In this document: positions 33,376-42,888 of the stretch, in pieces
How the letters are laid out: each line of letters begins with the position of its first letter
Position numbering within the stretch: the first letter of the stretch is position 1
Assembly (NCBI RefSeq): GCF_050016015.1
Contig: NZ_JBNHEQ010000298.1
Coordinates: 1-64,000 of the forward strand
Direction: 5' to 3'
Source: Trichodesmium sp002260545
Lineage (GTDB): Bacteria; Cyanobacteriota; Cyanobacteriia; Cyanobacteriales; Microcoleaceae
Length of the DNA: 64,000 nt
Notes under the pieces: model-generated
What the model was told of the DNA's origin: nothing
Seen by the model: the letters and a program-made list of their open reading frames with translations, nothing else
Database searches by the model: none
Program-made: the position numbers and the translations under genes

Positions 33376-33528
33376 TCAAAGACTGTTCGACAGCGATCGC
33401 TCTTGTTGTGCTTTGATAGCTTTGCGTTTTGCTATTTCTTGAGCAGGTAAAGTCTTTCCAGGGAATAATCTTGTCCGAAATTTTTGAGTTCTTTTTGGTA
33501 AGGCGATCGCTTCTTTTTCTCTATCCAC
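33376..33528 (-). CDS. Possible small basic protein, 50 aa
   Basis: A short frame with GTG start reads DREKEAIALPKRTQKFRTRLFPGKTLPAQEIAKRKAIKAQQERSLSNSL. It is strongly basic and contains two GCGATCGC octamers. It may be a small gene or the remnant of a larger one. No family is recognised and no ribosome site is visible. Confidence 0.3.
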   Translation of the reverse strand: MDREKEAIALPKRTQKFRTRLFPGKTLPAQEIAKRKAIKAQQERSLSNSL

Positions 33529-33665
33529 AATTAATGATTCCTAAATTGTATGTGTGTACTTATTTAATATGAATTATACTACTGTCTACTTAAGAATGAC
33601 AAAAATATTTAAAGATAAATGTTGGGTTTCGCACTCGCTCTACCCAACCTACAGAAAATTGTTAG

Positions 33666-34766
33666 TTACTTAGAATGTCTTTCTAAAGCTAATTGAATCA
33701 AAATATCTACTAACTCATCAAAAGGAATGCCAGTAGCTTCCCAAAGCATAGGATACATACTGGTTGCAGTAAAACCAGGCATGGTATTAATTTCATTAAT
33801 AAAAATTTCTCCTGTTTTCTCCACATAGAAAAAGTCTACTCTTGCTAAACCTGCTGCATCCACTGCTAAAAATGCCTGAGTAGCCATTTCTTTGATTTGA
33901 GTGGCGATCGCCTCACTGACTCGCGCTGGAATAAATAAATCTGCTTTTCCTTCTGTGTATTTGGTTTCGTAATCATAAAAATCACTCTCAAAAGTAATCT
34001 CACCAACTACAGAAGCTTTCGGCACATCATTCCCCAACACTGCACATTCTAATTCTCTCGCTTCTACACCAGTTTCAACAATAATTCGACGGTCATAACT
34101 GGCAGCATTATCCAAGGCAGTTTCTAATTCTGAACGAGAGCGCACCTTAGCAATACCCACTGATGAACCTAAATTTGCTGGTTTAACAAAACAGGGATAT
34201 TCTAAAGCTGCTTCAATATCATCACACAATTTGGGAAAAACACAAGGATTAGACCAAATTTGCGATCGCGTCACTGCTTGATATTTAACCTGGGGCAAAC
34301 CTGCATGGTCGAAAGCTATTTTCATCGCTATTTTATCCATACCCATTGCCGAACCCAAAACCCCAGACCCCACAAAGGGAACCTGCATTAACTTCAGTAA
34401 ACCCTGTATAGTACCATCTTCCCCATTCGGACCGTGGAGAACTGGAAACCAGACATCTACCTGTGCTGCTTCGGGAGGAGTTTGCCAAAGATTAGAAGAA
34501 GTTTCTTGAGTTAGGGATGTATTGGAATCATTATTATTTTCATCTGTTAATGGCAATGATGGAGGGTTGCCAGACTCTAGAACTTTTTGAGCAAAATCAC
34601 TTGGTTGCCAACGACCATCTTTTTGAATATAAATTGGTATCAATTCGTATTTGCTGTTATTTTCACCCTTACTTAAAGCAGTAGCGATCGCTTTAGCGGA
34701 ACGAATGGATACTTCATGTTCGCCGGAGCAACCACCAAATAATAAACCTACTCGTAATTTTGTCAT
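33666..34766 (-). CDS. ddl: D-alanine--D-alanine ligase
   Basis: ATP-grasp enzyme that joins two D-alanines for the peptidoglycan pentapeptide. The 366-aa sequence starts LRVGLLFGGCSGEHEVSIRSA (the family N-terminal signature). It has LHGPNGEDGTIQGLL, the lysine-containing ATP site (PCFVKPANLGSSVGIAKV) and the metal-binding RVDFFYVE...FINEINTMPGFT. The order and length are normal. The gene appears to be monocistronic, with about 380 bases of non-coding DNA upstream. Only one ddl is visible in the window. Confidence 0.96.
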   Translation of the reverse strand: MTKLRVGLLFGGCSGEHEVSIRSAKAIATALSKGENNSKYELIPIYIQKDGRWQPSDFAQKVLESGNPPSLPLTDENNNDSNTSLTQETSSNLWQTPPEAAQVDVWFPVLHGPNGEDGTIQGLLKLMQVPFVGSGVLGSAMGMDKIAMKIAFDHAGLPQVKYQAVTRSQIWSNPCVFPKLCDDIEAALEYPCFVKPANLGSSVGIAKVRSRSELETALDNAASYDRRIIVETGVEARELECAVLGNDVPKASVVGEITFESDFYDYETKYTEGKADLFIPARVSEAIATQIKEMATQAFLAVDAAGLARVDFFYVEKTGEIFINEINTMPGFTATSMYPMLWEATGIPFDELVDILIQLALERHSK

Positions 34767-35146
34767 GATCGGATTCCTTTAACAGAATTTTATTTTAGAT
34801 AGATTATCATACTTAAGCTAATTGGTCATTCTCATCGTAATTAATAATTAATAATAGACATCTGGTGGAAAATAAATAAACCTTTTAGTTGTATTAGCTA
34901 AAGAAAGAAAAAGTCACTATAAAAAATCCTTTTTCCTGCCTTTTTCGTAAAAATATCTTACCTGTTCCCAGTTAAGTGTTCCCTGTTCCCTACTATGCGC
35001 AAAAAATCTATATCTTTTTCACGCCTAGGTCTAATGAATAATTAATAATTGAAGAACTTATGGCTAGTGAGATAAACTGCTGGACAAAGTAAAAACCAAA
35101 TCTTCATAACTTAGACAATTTATTTGTCAGAATGTAGAAAATACCA
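34767..35146. other. Intergenic region, no gene seen
   Basis: AT-rich spacer upstream of ddl. It includes AATAATTAATAAT fragments of the AT-rich family near 34845 and 35035 and a TTCCCTGTTCCC motif near 34980. Confidence 0.45.
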
Positions 35147-36163
35147 TTAATCTAAACTGCAACTAATAGGAATTTCCACAGAACGTAAAAAAGCAGCATT
35201 TTCTTCTGGCACAGCAGTATTAATAAACATTCCACTTCCCATTTCAAATCCAGCGGTAAGGGAAACCCTAGGAACAATTGCTAAATACCAATGGAAATAA
35301 TCTGTACGTTGTTCATCGGTTGGAATTGAACGAATTATATAATTATAATCTGGGTTATTTAAGCCATAATAAAGTTTCCCTAAAACAGTTCTCAAATTAT
35401 CAGCTAAATCTAACATTTCTGACTCAGTAATTTCATCAAAAGATGATGAATGACGCCTGGGAAAAATCCAAGTATGAAATGGAGAAAGTGCTGCATAAGG
35501 AATAAATGAAACAAAATATTTACTGGCATAAATTATTCTCTCTTCAGCAGCTAGTTCATCTGCTAAAGTTCGGCAAAATAAACATTCTCCAGTATCATCA
35601 AAATATCGCATTGCTTCCTGTATCCTAATCCGTAATTGATAAGGTACAATTGGCGTTGCTGCCAATTGAGAATGGGGATGTTCTAATGATGTACCGGCAC
35701 CTTTACCATGATTCTTAAAAATTAGGATAGTTTGAATTCGTTTATCTTGTTTTATCTGTGAAGATCGCAGGCGATAAACTCTGAAAATATTGACTATATC
35801 TTGAAGTTCTAGAAATGGTATTGTCAGGTCATGGCGTGGGTGTTCGATAATCACTTCATGGAACCCAACTCCTGTCAGAGAACGGAAAGTTTTATCTATT
35901 TTTCTAATTTTTTCACCTGTTGGAGTTAGAGCTGGATATTTATTAGGTACTGCCCTAACTCTCCAACTATTATTATCTTTTAGTCGAAATGATTCTGGTC
36001 CTGTTAGATGTTCATTGCCGAGACAAAATGGGCAATTTGGTTGATACGATGGGATGACAATTTGCGATTTTTCGGGTTTAGCAAAATTATCAGGTCTTTT
36101 GGCTCTTTCTGTCGCAATAATGACCCAATCTCTAGTGATTAAATTTTGTCTTAGTTCAGTCAT
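35147..36163 (-). CDS. galT: Galactose-1-phosphate uridylyltransferase
   Basis: 338-aa HIT-superfamily nucleotidyltransferase of the Leloir pathway, exchanging UMP between UDP-glucose and galactose-1-phosphate. The zinc pair CPFC (NCPFCLGNE, about residues 44-52) and the active-site histidine triad in LEHPHSQLAATPIVP are clear. The C-terminal domain shows FPRRHSSSF and FHWYLAIVPR. Related enzymes act on other sugar phosphates, so the exact substrate is inferred. It fits with ugd and uxs as nucleotide-sugar supply but is not in an operon with them. Confidence 0.9.
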   Translation of the reverse strand: MTELRQNLITRDWVIIATERAKRPDNFAKPEKSQIVIPSYQPNCPFCLGNEHLTGPESFRLKDNNSWRVRAVPNKYPALTPTGEKIRKIDKTFRSLTGVGFHEVIIEHPRHDLTIPFLELQDIVNIFRVYRLRSSQIKQDKRIQTILIFKNHGKGAGTSLEHPHSQLAATPIVPYQLRIRIQEAMRYFDDTGECLFCRTLADELAAEERIIYASKYFVSFIPYAALSPFHTWIFPRRHSSSFDEITESEMLDLADNLRTVLGKLYYGLNNPDYNYIIRSIPTDEQRTDYFHWYLAIVPRVSLTAGFEMGSGMFINTAVPEENAAFLRSVEIPISCSLD

Positions 36164-36489
36164 TGGTGTTTTTCCAATTATTTGATTAATCTAACTATAA
36201 TCGTGTTTTTATGATTAACAATTGCAGTCATAAATAGTAGCTTTAAACCTTGGTTATTAACCCTAGTCATTTACACACCCATATATTTAGTAATTAATAT
36301 AGAATAATACTAAGTTTTTTGGGGGAATCTCTGGATAAAGTATATGATTTTTAACAATTCTCATCAATTTTTTTGTCAAAAATTTTTCTCATGTCATAAA
36401 TACAATTATTCTATTTTGACAAAAACTTAATAATATGATAATGTACGAGTTGAAAAAAATTCCTAAATCCTCAAGAATGGTTAAAGGTA
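36164..36489. promoter_or_regulatory. Divergent galT / DUF928 spacer
   Basis: AT-rich region with a possible sigma-70 promoter for the DUF928 gene: TTGACA at 36416-36421 and GATAAT at 36437-36442 (15-bp spacing, shorter than ideal). Nothing else was recognised. Confidence 0.3.
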
Positions 36490-37311
36490 ATGAAATTAAA
36501 TTTTCATCTAACTATTTTAGGTACTGTAGCCTTATTAACTCCAATATGCTTAACCTCTGTTGTTAATGCAGAAATTGAGATATTGCAACGGGAAGTAATA
36601 GCACAAAATATTAGATTCCAAACGCCAGAAATCAGAGAGCAGGGAAATAGAACTAGAACGTTTTCAATAATAAAGGAAGGAACTCGAAGTAGGTGTGAAT
36701 TTAAAGATGCACCTACTGCTTTGATACCAGAAACTAATATTGGGTTAACTTTGGCTGAGTATCCGAAATTTTTTGTATATTTTCCAACAGAAGATGGAGA
36801 GTGTGGTTATTCTTATCAACCAGCAGAATTTGAGTTATTCGATGAAGCAGGCAAGACTGTCTATATCACCGAACTTAAACTTCCTGATGCCAGGAGTATT
36901 ATTAGGATTAACCTGCCTGATGATGGTAGTATAACACCCTTAGCAGTTGGCAAAAAATATCAATGGAGGGTACTTGGAGTCTTGGATATTTGGGATCGAA
37001 GTTCAGATCTCGAAATATCATCTGGCTGGATTAAAAGAATCGAAATCACCCCAACCTTACTTCAGCAGTTACAAACAACAACACCCGATAATCATCCCCA
37101 AGTTTATGCTCAAGCCGGTATTTGGCACGAAACCCTCGACTCCCTAGTAACACTACGCCAGTCTGATCCCAATAATTCAACTTTTCTTATTCAATGGCCA
37201 GAGATTCTCAAATCAGTGGGGCTAGAAACCGTCGCGGATGCACCACTATTAACAGACAGTAACCAACCCACCGAAACAAAACAAAATCAGGACAGTTCTG
37301 ATCTTAGATAA
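36490..37311 (+). CDS. DUF928 exported protein
   Basis: 273 aa with an N-terminal signal peptide (MKLNFHLTILGTVALLTPICLTSVVNA, cleavage likely after the AxA-like end at about residue 27). The DUF928 core follows: alternating strands with PETNIGLTLAEYPKFFVYFP, YSYQPAEFELFDEAGKTVY and ITPLAVGKKYQWRVLGV, ending in a flexible Thr/Gln/Asn-rich tail. Function is unknown. In cyanobacteria these genes are often found near CHAT-TPR proteins, and one lies about 5 kb upstream here. A truncated copy of its 5' end lies just downstream. Confidence 0.8.
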   Translation: MKLNFHLTILGTVALLTPICLTSVVNAEIEILQREVIAQNIRFQTPEIREQGNRTRTFSIIKEGTRSRCEFKDAPTALIPETNIGLTLAEYPKFFVYFPTEDGECGYSYQPAEFELFDEAGKTVYITELKLPDARSIIRINLPDDGSITPLAVGKKYQWRVLGVLDIWDRSSDLEISSGWIKRIEITPTLLQQLQTTTPDNHPQVYAQAGIWHETLDSLVTLRQSDPNNSTFLIQWPEILKSVGLETVADAPLLTDSNQPTETKQNQDSSDLR

Positions 37312-37350
37312 CCTACATAACACAATACTCTGAATTCAAAAATTGGTCAA

Positions 37351-37464
37351 TCCTCAAGGATGGTAAAGGTAATGGAATTAAGTTTTCATCTAACTATTAT
37401 AGGTACTGTACCCTTATTATCTCCACACACCATACACACCAGATTTAAGTGGCTAAACTCATAG
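37351..37464 (+). pseudogene. Truncated duplicate of the DUF928 gene start
   Basis: About 80 bases matching 36467-36550, including the leader TCCTCAAG(A/G)ATGG and codons for a signal-peptide start (MELSFHLTIIGTVPLLSP). After that the match ends and the frame closes at 37464, giving 30 aa. This is the remnant of a tandem duplication of the upstream gene. Confidence 0.75.
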
Positions 37465-37771
37465 AAAAAACTATCTCCTGTTTGGGGTTATATCAAACCA
37501 TAAAGCAACAAATATTTAAACAGCCATTGGTGTTTACCTATAGGTTTAATGCCCTTGAGTGTTAATAATCTACAATCTACCCGTGACAATTTTTAGCCCA
37601 GTTCTGGTTTCGTCTTCACACCAATATCTAATTTTCTGAAATGTTTGTGACAAATGGTAGAAGTAAGGAACAGGAAAGACTGAAGTTGGAAGAAGGAGTA
37701 AATATTGAAAAAAAAAAGGGAAAAATAATAGAAATGAATGTCTAAAATAAATTCGAGTAGTTATTTTTAAG

Positions 37772-37955
37772 GTAAGCATTTCCTGCGGAATGCACTCGCA
37801 TTCAGCTTTTTAATGAACTATGTAGTTCGATAGACTATTAAGGTTGACTAATGAAATTTTATTCATACTTTTAATTCTTTGAAATCTCTCAATTACTTTT
37901 TCCTCACTTAATAGTAATAAAGCTGATAGCTAATAGCTGACCGCTGAATGCTTAC
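37772..37955. mobile_element. Small element with GTAAGCATT ends and AGCTGATAGCT repeats
   Basis: Begins GTAAGCATTTCCTGCGGAATGC and ends GCTGAATGCTTAC; 184 bp, non-coding inside. A similar pair of ends encloses 56752-56997. The spacer on either side (37465-37771) contains no gene. Confidence 0.55.
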
Positions 37956-37986
37956 AAAATGGTTAAATTAGGTACATATTGACACT

Positions 37987-38007
37987 CCACGGACTAAAGT
38001 CGCGTGG
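37987..38007. repeat. Right-end hairpin of the IS200/IS605-type element
   Basis: Stem-loop CCACGGACT, AA loop, AGTCGCGTGG, four bases beyond the tnpB stop. This is the position of the right end and of the omega-RNA 3' part in TnpB elements. Confidence 0.7.
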
Positions 38008-38011
38008 ATTC

Positions 38012-39286
38012 TTAAGCGGAATAAATTTGATGGACTTTCCTCACGTCAAATTTAACCCTTAATGGCATGGCCAAAGATGCCTCTAGTCTGTCCGGGGTAA
38101 ACCCATTCAGGTTGCTTTTTGCTCCAATATTTGCAGCTCCGTTGCAGTCAGCATTTATCAATTTTCCTTGCTTAGTTTTGTACAAGCCACGCTTGATTCG
38201 TTTGCCACTAAAACTATATTCAGTAGGGTTATCAGCATTGTAAACAGGTATTTTATCTCTATCTAAAAAACTAGCTTTAGAGGTATAAGACTCCTCTTGT
38301 TCTTTGTAAGTTAAACCATACCTATCACACATACCTTTTAGTTTTAATCTGAAATTATGGTGTGGTATTTGCACAAATTTTTGATTAGTTTTTTTACCTA
38401 AATTGAGATTTTTTTTCATTCCTGGATTTACACCTACAACAATAGTAGATATATTGTTTTCACTACACCAGTTGATTAAATATCTAGTTGCTTTATTTAA
38501 GTAATCTCTAACTTTATTGTTTCGATTCACCGTAATACTGACTTGCTTTTTGGTTAAATCTTTAATACCTTGTTTATCCTTTATAGACTGTAATCTAGAA
38601 TTTTCCTTGTTGTACCACTGGTTGATTGATTTAAGTTTTCTACCGTCTAAAATAAACGATGACCCAGTATTTGATATACAAGTTGCTAGATTATCTAGAC
38701 CAAGGTCTATTGCTAGTGCATGATCAGATTTTACTGCTGGCTGTGGGTTCTCTTCTGTAATAAATTCAACTTCAAAAAACCTAGCGTCAAATCTAGGAAT
38801 TATCCGAACTTCTTTCAGATTTTTACCTGCTAATCTTTCAGGAAAAGGGATTTTTACTGCACCATATTCAGCCTTAAATTTTATAGACATTGGGATATTA
38901 AAATACCCATTTCTTACTTTGATTCGAGGTATTATTAGAGGAAAATAACCTTCTTTATTTAGATATCTAGGTAATCGTATTTGTTCAAAACGATATAAAC
39001 CTTCTGTCGCCTTCTGAATTAAGTTGAAAAATGACTTAAAAGACCTATCTACAACTTTTAAAGTTTGCTGTGCGATGTCGGTTTGAAGTAGCTGGTAATT
39101 TTCGTTATCTTTGCAGTAATGGTAATTTGATTCGTATCTTAAATATCCGCCCTCAGTAAAATAGAACTGTCGTACAGAGTAAAGCCCTACATTGTACATA
39201 TTCTTGGTCAATCTGCACAATTGTCTCAAGGCTTTAAATTCTTCACTAGACAGGTTTCTAATTTTGTTCTTTTGGGTTAGATACAT
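38012..39286 (-). CDS. tnpB: TnpB, IS200/IS605-family RNA-guided nuclease, intact
   Basis: 424 aa and complete. TnpB enzymes use an RNA from the element right end to cut matching DNA. The RuvC-like acids are present: Asp in AIDLGLDNLAT, Glu in EQEESYTSKASF and Asp in NADCNGAANI. Between the last two, where most TnpBs have a CxxC...CxxC zinc ribbon, this protein has FLDRDKIPVYNADNPTEYSFSGKRIKRGLYKT and no cysteine pair. The broken copy at 10243 has the same replacement. No tnpA is adjacent, so the element cannot move on its own. The start ATG at 39286 is preceded by an inverted repeat. Confidence 0.92.
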   Translation of the reverse strand: MYLTQKNKIRNLSSEEFKALRQLCRLTKNMYNVGLYSVRQFYFTEGGYLRYESNYHYCKDNENYQLLQTDIAQQTLKVVDRSFKSFFNLIQKATEGLYRFEQIRLPRYLNKEGYFPLIIPRIKVRNGYFNIPMSIKFKAEYGAVKIPFPERLAGKNLKEVRIIPRFDARFFEVEFITEENPQPAVKSDHALAIDLGLDNLATCISNTGSSFILDGRKLKSINQWYNKENSRLQSIKDKQGIKDLTKKQVSITVNRNNKVRDYLNKATRYLINWCSENNISTIVVGVNPGMKKNLNLGKKTNQKFVQIPHHNFRLKLKGMCDRYGLTYKEQEESYTSKASFLDRDKIPVYNADNPTEYSFSGKRIKRGLYKTKQGKLINADCNGAANIGAKSNLNGFTPDRLEASLAMPLRVKFDVRKVHQIYSA

Positions 39287-39293
39287 AGTATAA

Positions 39294-39370
39294 TTTTCGC
39301 TGTATGATAAATATTATAGCGAAAACTGTTAGGGGTGTCAACTTGACTACGGGTTAAAACCCTTCGAGTC
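39294..39370. promoter_or_regulatory. Left end of the tnpB element with two inverted repeats
   Basis: TTTTCGCT (39294-39301) pairs with AGCGAAAA (39318-39325) directly before the tnpB start, a possible operator or promoter structure. A second hairpin at 39345-39370 (GACT...GGGTT/AACCC...AGTC) is in the expected place for the left-end hairpin. Confidence 0.5.
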
Positions 39371-39515
39371 GTTTTCATTCAGCCGTTGAAACTGGCTGGT
39401 TTCCAACTACCCGAAACTATTTGATGAATTTAAGATTATATTCATAGGAAAAACTAGATAGATGTGATATATAAAATTAAATAGCTTATAATAATATATT
39501 TAGGAGCTAAAAATA

Positions 39516-39890
39516 ATGACTAACAAAGAATTCCAAATATTGAAACAGCAACGTGATGCTAAACTAGCTACAGTTTTGCTCAAAATAATTGATACTGAAT
39601 GGAATCGAGTTAGTAGACAATTGGACGCTCTTGATACTGATTCTGGTGATGTTACTAAAGCAGCAATTTTAGTCGGGCAATATCAAATATTAGATAAATT
39701 AATGGCAGCATTATCAGAAGGTAGTCTTAGTTCTGATTATGAAATAGAAGCTATATGGCGTTCAAAATTAATTCAGCGTGTTGTAGAGGGTTTTAATTTA
39801 GACCTCGATACTAACACCCCACCTCGTAAATATAAGAGTATAGCACAACAACTAGCAGAAGCTTGTGGGCTAGAAGTAATTCAAGATTAA
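39516..39890 (+). CDS. Hypothetical protein, 124 aa
   Basis: Not recognised. A soluble, mainly helical, acidic protein with no signal peptide or membrane segment. The N-terminal half (TNKEFQILKQQRDAKLATVLLKIIDTEWNRVSRQLDAL) looks amphipathic, and the C-terminal part ends KYKSIAQQLAEACGLEVIQD. The ribosome site AGGAGC nine bases before the ATG supports real translation. It lies between the tnpB element and a TspO-like gene on the same strand, about 105 bases from the latter. Confidence 0.6.
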   Translation: MTNKEFQILKQQRDAKLATVLLKIIDTEWNRVSRQLDALDTDSGDVTKAAILVGQYQILDKLMAALSEGSLSSDYEIEAIWRSKLIQRVVEGFNLDLDTNTPPRKYKSIAQQLAEACGLEVIQD

Positions 39891-39996
39891 TTCTGTATTA
39901 TTTGATTGGGTAGCCCGGTCGGTTTTATCAACAACAACTTCCGGGCTAAGTCTAAATGTTTCTTAATAATATTTATACAAAATAGTCAGGATAATT

Positions 39997-40788
39997 ATGC
40001 AAACTAATACAGGCAAATTCAACTCAGATATTATTCGACAGTATGCTCATTTAATTGCTATTTTAGCGGCTTTTTTTCTGAATATTTATGTAAATCTTGC
40101 TCCTCCAAGCGGTCAAACAATAGGAGAAATTTCTAATACTATATTTAAGAATGTTTTGATTACTCCTGCCAGTTATGCTTTTGCTATTTGGGGATTAATT
40201 TATTTGGGTTTAATTAGCTTCGGAATTTATCAAGTATTACCTGCTCAACGAGAAAATAAAATTTTACGCAGATGTCAATATTTTTTAGTAAGTGCCAGTC
40301 TATCACAAATTGTTTGGATATTTTTATTTCAATATCAACTGTTTATCCTTTCAGTTTTGGCAATGTTAGGAATTTTAGGCTGTTTGATTTGCCTATATCT
40401 AAATTTAGGTATTAGTTATGAAAGAGTCTCAAAAAAAGATAAATGGTTAGTTCATCATCCCATCAGTATATATTTTGCTTGGATTAGTGTGGCAACAATT
40501 GTGAATGTGGCCTGCGCTCTAGATAATTTAGGCTGGAATAGTTCACAGCAAGTTGCTATTGTTTGGACAATAATTATGTTAATAATTGGAGCCGTTATTG
40601 CAGCAATTATTAATATTCAAAAACAAGATATTGCTTATAGTTTGGTATTTGTTTGGGCATTGACAGCAATTGCAGTTCGTCATTTAGATACTCTAGTTAT
40701 TGCTATTAGTGCTGGAATATTAGCTTTAGGATTAGCAGTTTTAGTTGGTCTCAAATTTTTTTCAAAAGGTTTGATTGATAAAGTATAG
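39997..40788 (+). CDS. TspO/MBR-like tryptophan-rich membrane protein
   Basis: 263 aa with six or seven hydrophobic helices and no soluble domain. The segments ITPASYAFAIWGLIYLGLISFGIYQ, HPISIYFAWISVATIVNVACAL and VWALTAIAVRHLD follow the pattern of TspO-related proteins, which bind porphyrins or other hydrophobic ligands in membranes. It is longer than classical TspO (about 160 aa) and belongs to the larger cyanobacterial form. Its ligand and location are unknown. Confidence 0.75.
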   Translation: MQTNTGKFNSDIIRQYAHLIAILAAFFLNIYVNLAPPSGQTIGEISNTIFKNVLITPASYAFAIWGLIYLGLISFGIYQVLPAQRENKILRRCQYFLVSASLSQIVWIFLFQYQLFILSVLAMLGILGCLICLYLNLGISYERVSKKDKWLVHHPISIYFAWISVATIVNVACALDNLGWNSSQQVAIVWTIIMLIIGAVIAAIINIQKQDIAYSLVFVWALTAIAVRHLDTLVIAISAGILALGLAVLVGLKFFSKGLIDKV

Positions 40789-40857
40789 AAACCGGGTTTG
40801 TATTAGATGTCCTACCATACTGACATCTACCTCATATAAACCAGGTTTCTTATACCA

Positions 40858-40989
40858 ATTCACTTTAAAGATGTCACAAATAGTTTCAAACTACATAAGT
40901 GAAATAATTTCCTGAAATTGCTCTATCGTCAAAGTTTTGATCCTACAAAATCTTAATGCATGACTTTTAACTTCCGTGAAACGGTATTA
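40858..40989. repeat. Dispersed 130-bp repeat, copy 1 (copy 2 at 54501-54760)
   Basis: CACTTTAAAGATGTCACAAATAGTTTCAAACT...AACTTCCGTGAAACGGTAT also occurs at 54501-54760, where a 129-bp piece has been inserted. Copy 1 therefore shows the empty site. A run of five 12-mers (TATCTAAATACT-like, 41022-41069) follows before the LRAT gene. Confidence 0.7.
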
Positions 40990-41152
40990 TAATACTCCAA
41001 AGCAAACAGATTTCATATCTAAATATTTATCTAAATACTTATCTAAATACTTATCTAAATTTATCTAAAAACATTCTGATAATCGTGAAACTCTACATCT
41101 GTTATTTATATTTTAGATTAAAATGTAATGAGATAAAGTTAGGGAAAATAAT

Positions 41153-41839
41153 ATGGCACGGGGAGAACAAATATACACTATTAGAGAATTTCTAAATATA
41201 GATGGTGTTTACGAACATCATGGTATTGACTATGGCGATGGAACAGTTATTCATTATCGCAAAGGAACAGAAACTATTGAACGAACTTCTAAAGCATATT
41301 TTATTGATGGCAGAAAAGTTTATGTTAAACGTTACCCACTTCGTTATATTGCCGATACAGTCATTCAAAGAGCAGAAAGTAGACTAGGAGAAAGAAAATA
41401 TAATATTCTTTTTAATAATTGCGAACACTTTGCGACTTGGTGTATTACTGGAGTTAGCTATAGTCAACAAATAAAAAACTTTATTCCTCTACTTCATCAT
41501 ATTAATGTCGAGCAAATATCAGAACCAATTAAGCAGGCAATTTTAGGCGTAAAAACTGAACTAGGTACTGCTGAATTAGTAAGTAAAGCTTTAGCAGATA
41601 TTAAAGTAGCTTGGGAAAATATTCAACCTGAATATAAACAAACTTTACAGGAAATAGATAACTGGCAAAAAGTTGCGGTTGCAGCGCTTAAAAAAAACCG
41701 GGAAGATTTAGCTCGTGCTGCCTTAATTCGCAAGCGAAAACATCAAGAACGTGCTGATGAATTAGCAAATAGTTTGCAGAAATTGGCAACTATGACAGAA
41801 ACACTTTTGCGAAGTCAAAATTTAATTGGTAAAAATTAG
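41153..41839 (+). CDS. LRAT-domain protein (NlpC/P60-like fold)
   Basis: 228 aa. Residues 1-115 form an LRAT-type domain: the histidine region YEHHGIDYGDGTVIHY (about 20-35), and the catalytic-cysteine motif NNCEHFATWCITG (about 90-102). Eukaryotic relatives are acyltransferases; the activity of bacterial members is mostly unknown. The C-terminal half (about 120-228) is a charged helical region likely to form a coiled coil. There is no signal peptide. No partner gene is adjacent. Confidence 0.82.
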   Translation: MARGEQIYTIREFLNIDGVYEHHGIDYGDGTVIHYRKGTETIERTSKAYFIDGRKVYVKRYPLRYIADTVIQRAESRLGERKYNILFNNCEHFATWCITGVSYSQQIKNFIPLLHHINVEQISEPIKQAILGVKTELGTAELVSKALADIKVAWENIQPEYKQTLQEIDNWQKVAVAALKKNREDLARAALIRKRKHQERADELANSLQKLATMTETLLRSQNLIGKN

Positions 41840-42015
41840 TATGGCTAATGATATATAGCGTTTTTATCTGGGATGTGGAAATTGAGTGCTATTAAAAAGG
41901 GAATAGGGAGTGTGGGGGTGTGGGAAGGACTTACGGGACAACTAAAGTTGTAGGGTGCGTTGGAACGCACCTTAACCTTAAATCACAAACTAACGCCCGA
42001 ATTTTGTATGTACTG

Positions 42016-42888
42016 TTAAATATATTTCTGCAATAATAACCCCAACTTTTCCTTAGTTGTAGCAGGTACCTTATCCAAAGGAGTCAAAATAGCATTTTTC
42101 AACGCTGAATGAGAATCAGAAACAAACTGATGTTCACTCAACCTCCGCACGGTTTCCTGAATAACTTTTTGAGCATTCACAGCATTTTTCTTTAAATTAT
42201 CAACCACCATTTCTACAGTCACGCTATCATGTTCTTCATGCCAACAATCATAATCCGTAGATAAAGCTAAAGTTGCATAAGCTATTTCCGCCTCCCTTGC
42301 CAACTTTGCTTCTGGCAAGTTTGTCATCCCGATAACTGTTGCGCCCCAACTACGATATAAATTTGACTCCGCCTTAGTAGAAAAAGCAGGACCCTCCATA
42401 CATAAATAAGTGCCACTGCGATGTACATTTACATCCTGCAAGTTTAAACTTTCCGCAGCATCCGCCAGTATTTGTGCTAGTTGGGGACAAGTAGGATTTT
42501 CAAAAGTAATATGTGCTACTATTCCTTGACCAAAAAATGTAGATTGCCTACCTTTTGTGCGATCAATAAACTGATCTACTACTACTAAGTCTAGGGGTTT
42601 AACTTCTTCTTTGAGAGAACCTACTGCAGAAGCAGAGATTAAATATTCCACACCCAGACTTTTCATACCATAAATATTGGCACGAAATGGTAATTCAGAT
42701 GGTAATAAAGTGTGGTTGCGATCGTGTCTGGATAGAAATGCTACTCGTGTTCCTTCTAAAGTACCAACAATAAAAGCATCAGAGGGAGAACCGAAAGGTG
42801 TATCTAACTTTATCTCCTCTACATCTTTGAGTGCTTCCATTTTGTATAAACCACTACCGCCAATAATGCCAATCTTTACTTCAGTCAT
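42016..42888 (-). CDS. mtnP: S-methyl-5'-thioadenosine phosphorylase
   Basis: Cleaves methylthioadenosine with phosphate to adenine and methylthioribose-1-phosphate in methionine salvage. The 290-aa sequence has the phosphate-binding start GIIGGSGLY, SRHDRNHTLLPSELPFRANIY, the central SASAVGSLKEE and the purine/ribose block CMEGPAFSTKAESNLYRSWGATVIGMTNLPEAKLARE. Length and order are normal. No other salvage gene is adjacent. It is flanked by non-coding repeats on both sides. Confidence 0.95.
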   Translation of the reverse strand: MTEVKIGIIGGSGLYKMEALKDVEEIKLDTPFGSPSDAFIVGTLEGTRVAFLSRHDRNHTLLPSELPFRANIYGMKSLGVEYLISASAVGSLKEEVKPLDLVVVDQFIDRTKGRQSTFFGQGIVAHITFENPTCPQLAQILADAAESLNLQDVNVHRSGTYLCMEGPAFSTKAESNLYRSWGATVIGMTNLPEAKLAREAEIAYATLALSTDYDCWHEEHDSVTVEMVVDNLKKNAVNAQKVIQETVRRLSEHQFVSDSHSALKNAILTPLDKVPATTKEKLGLLLQKYI

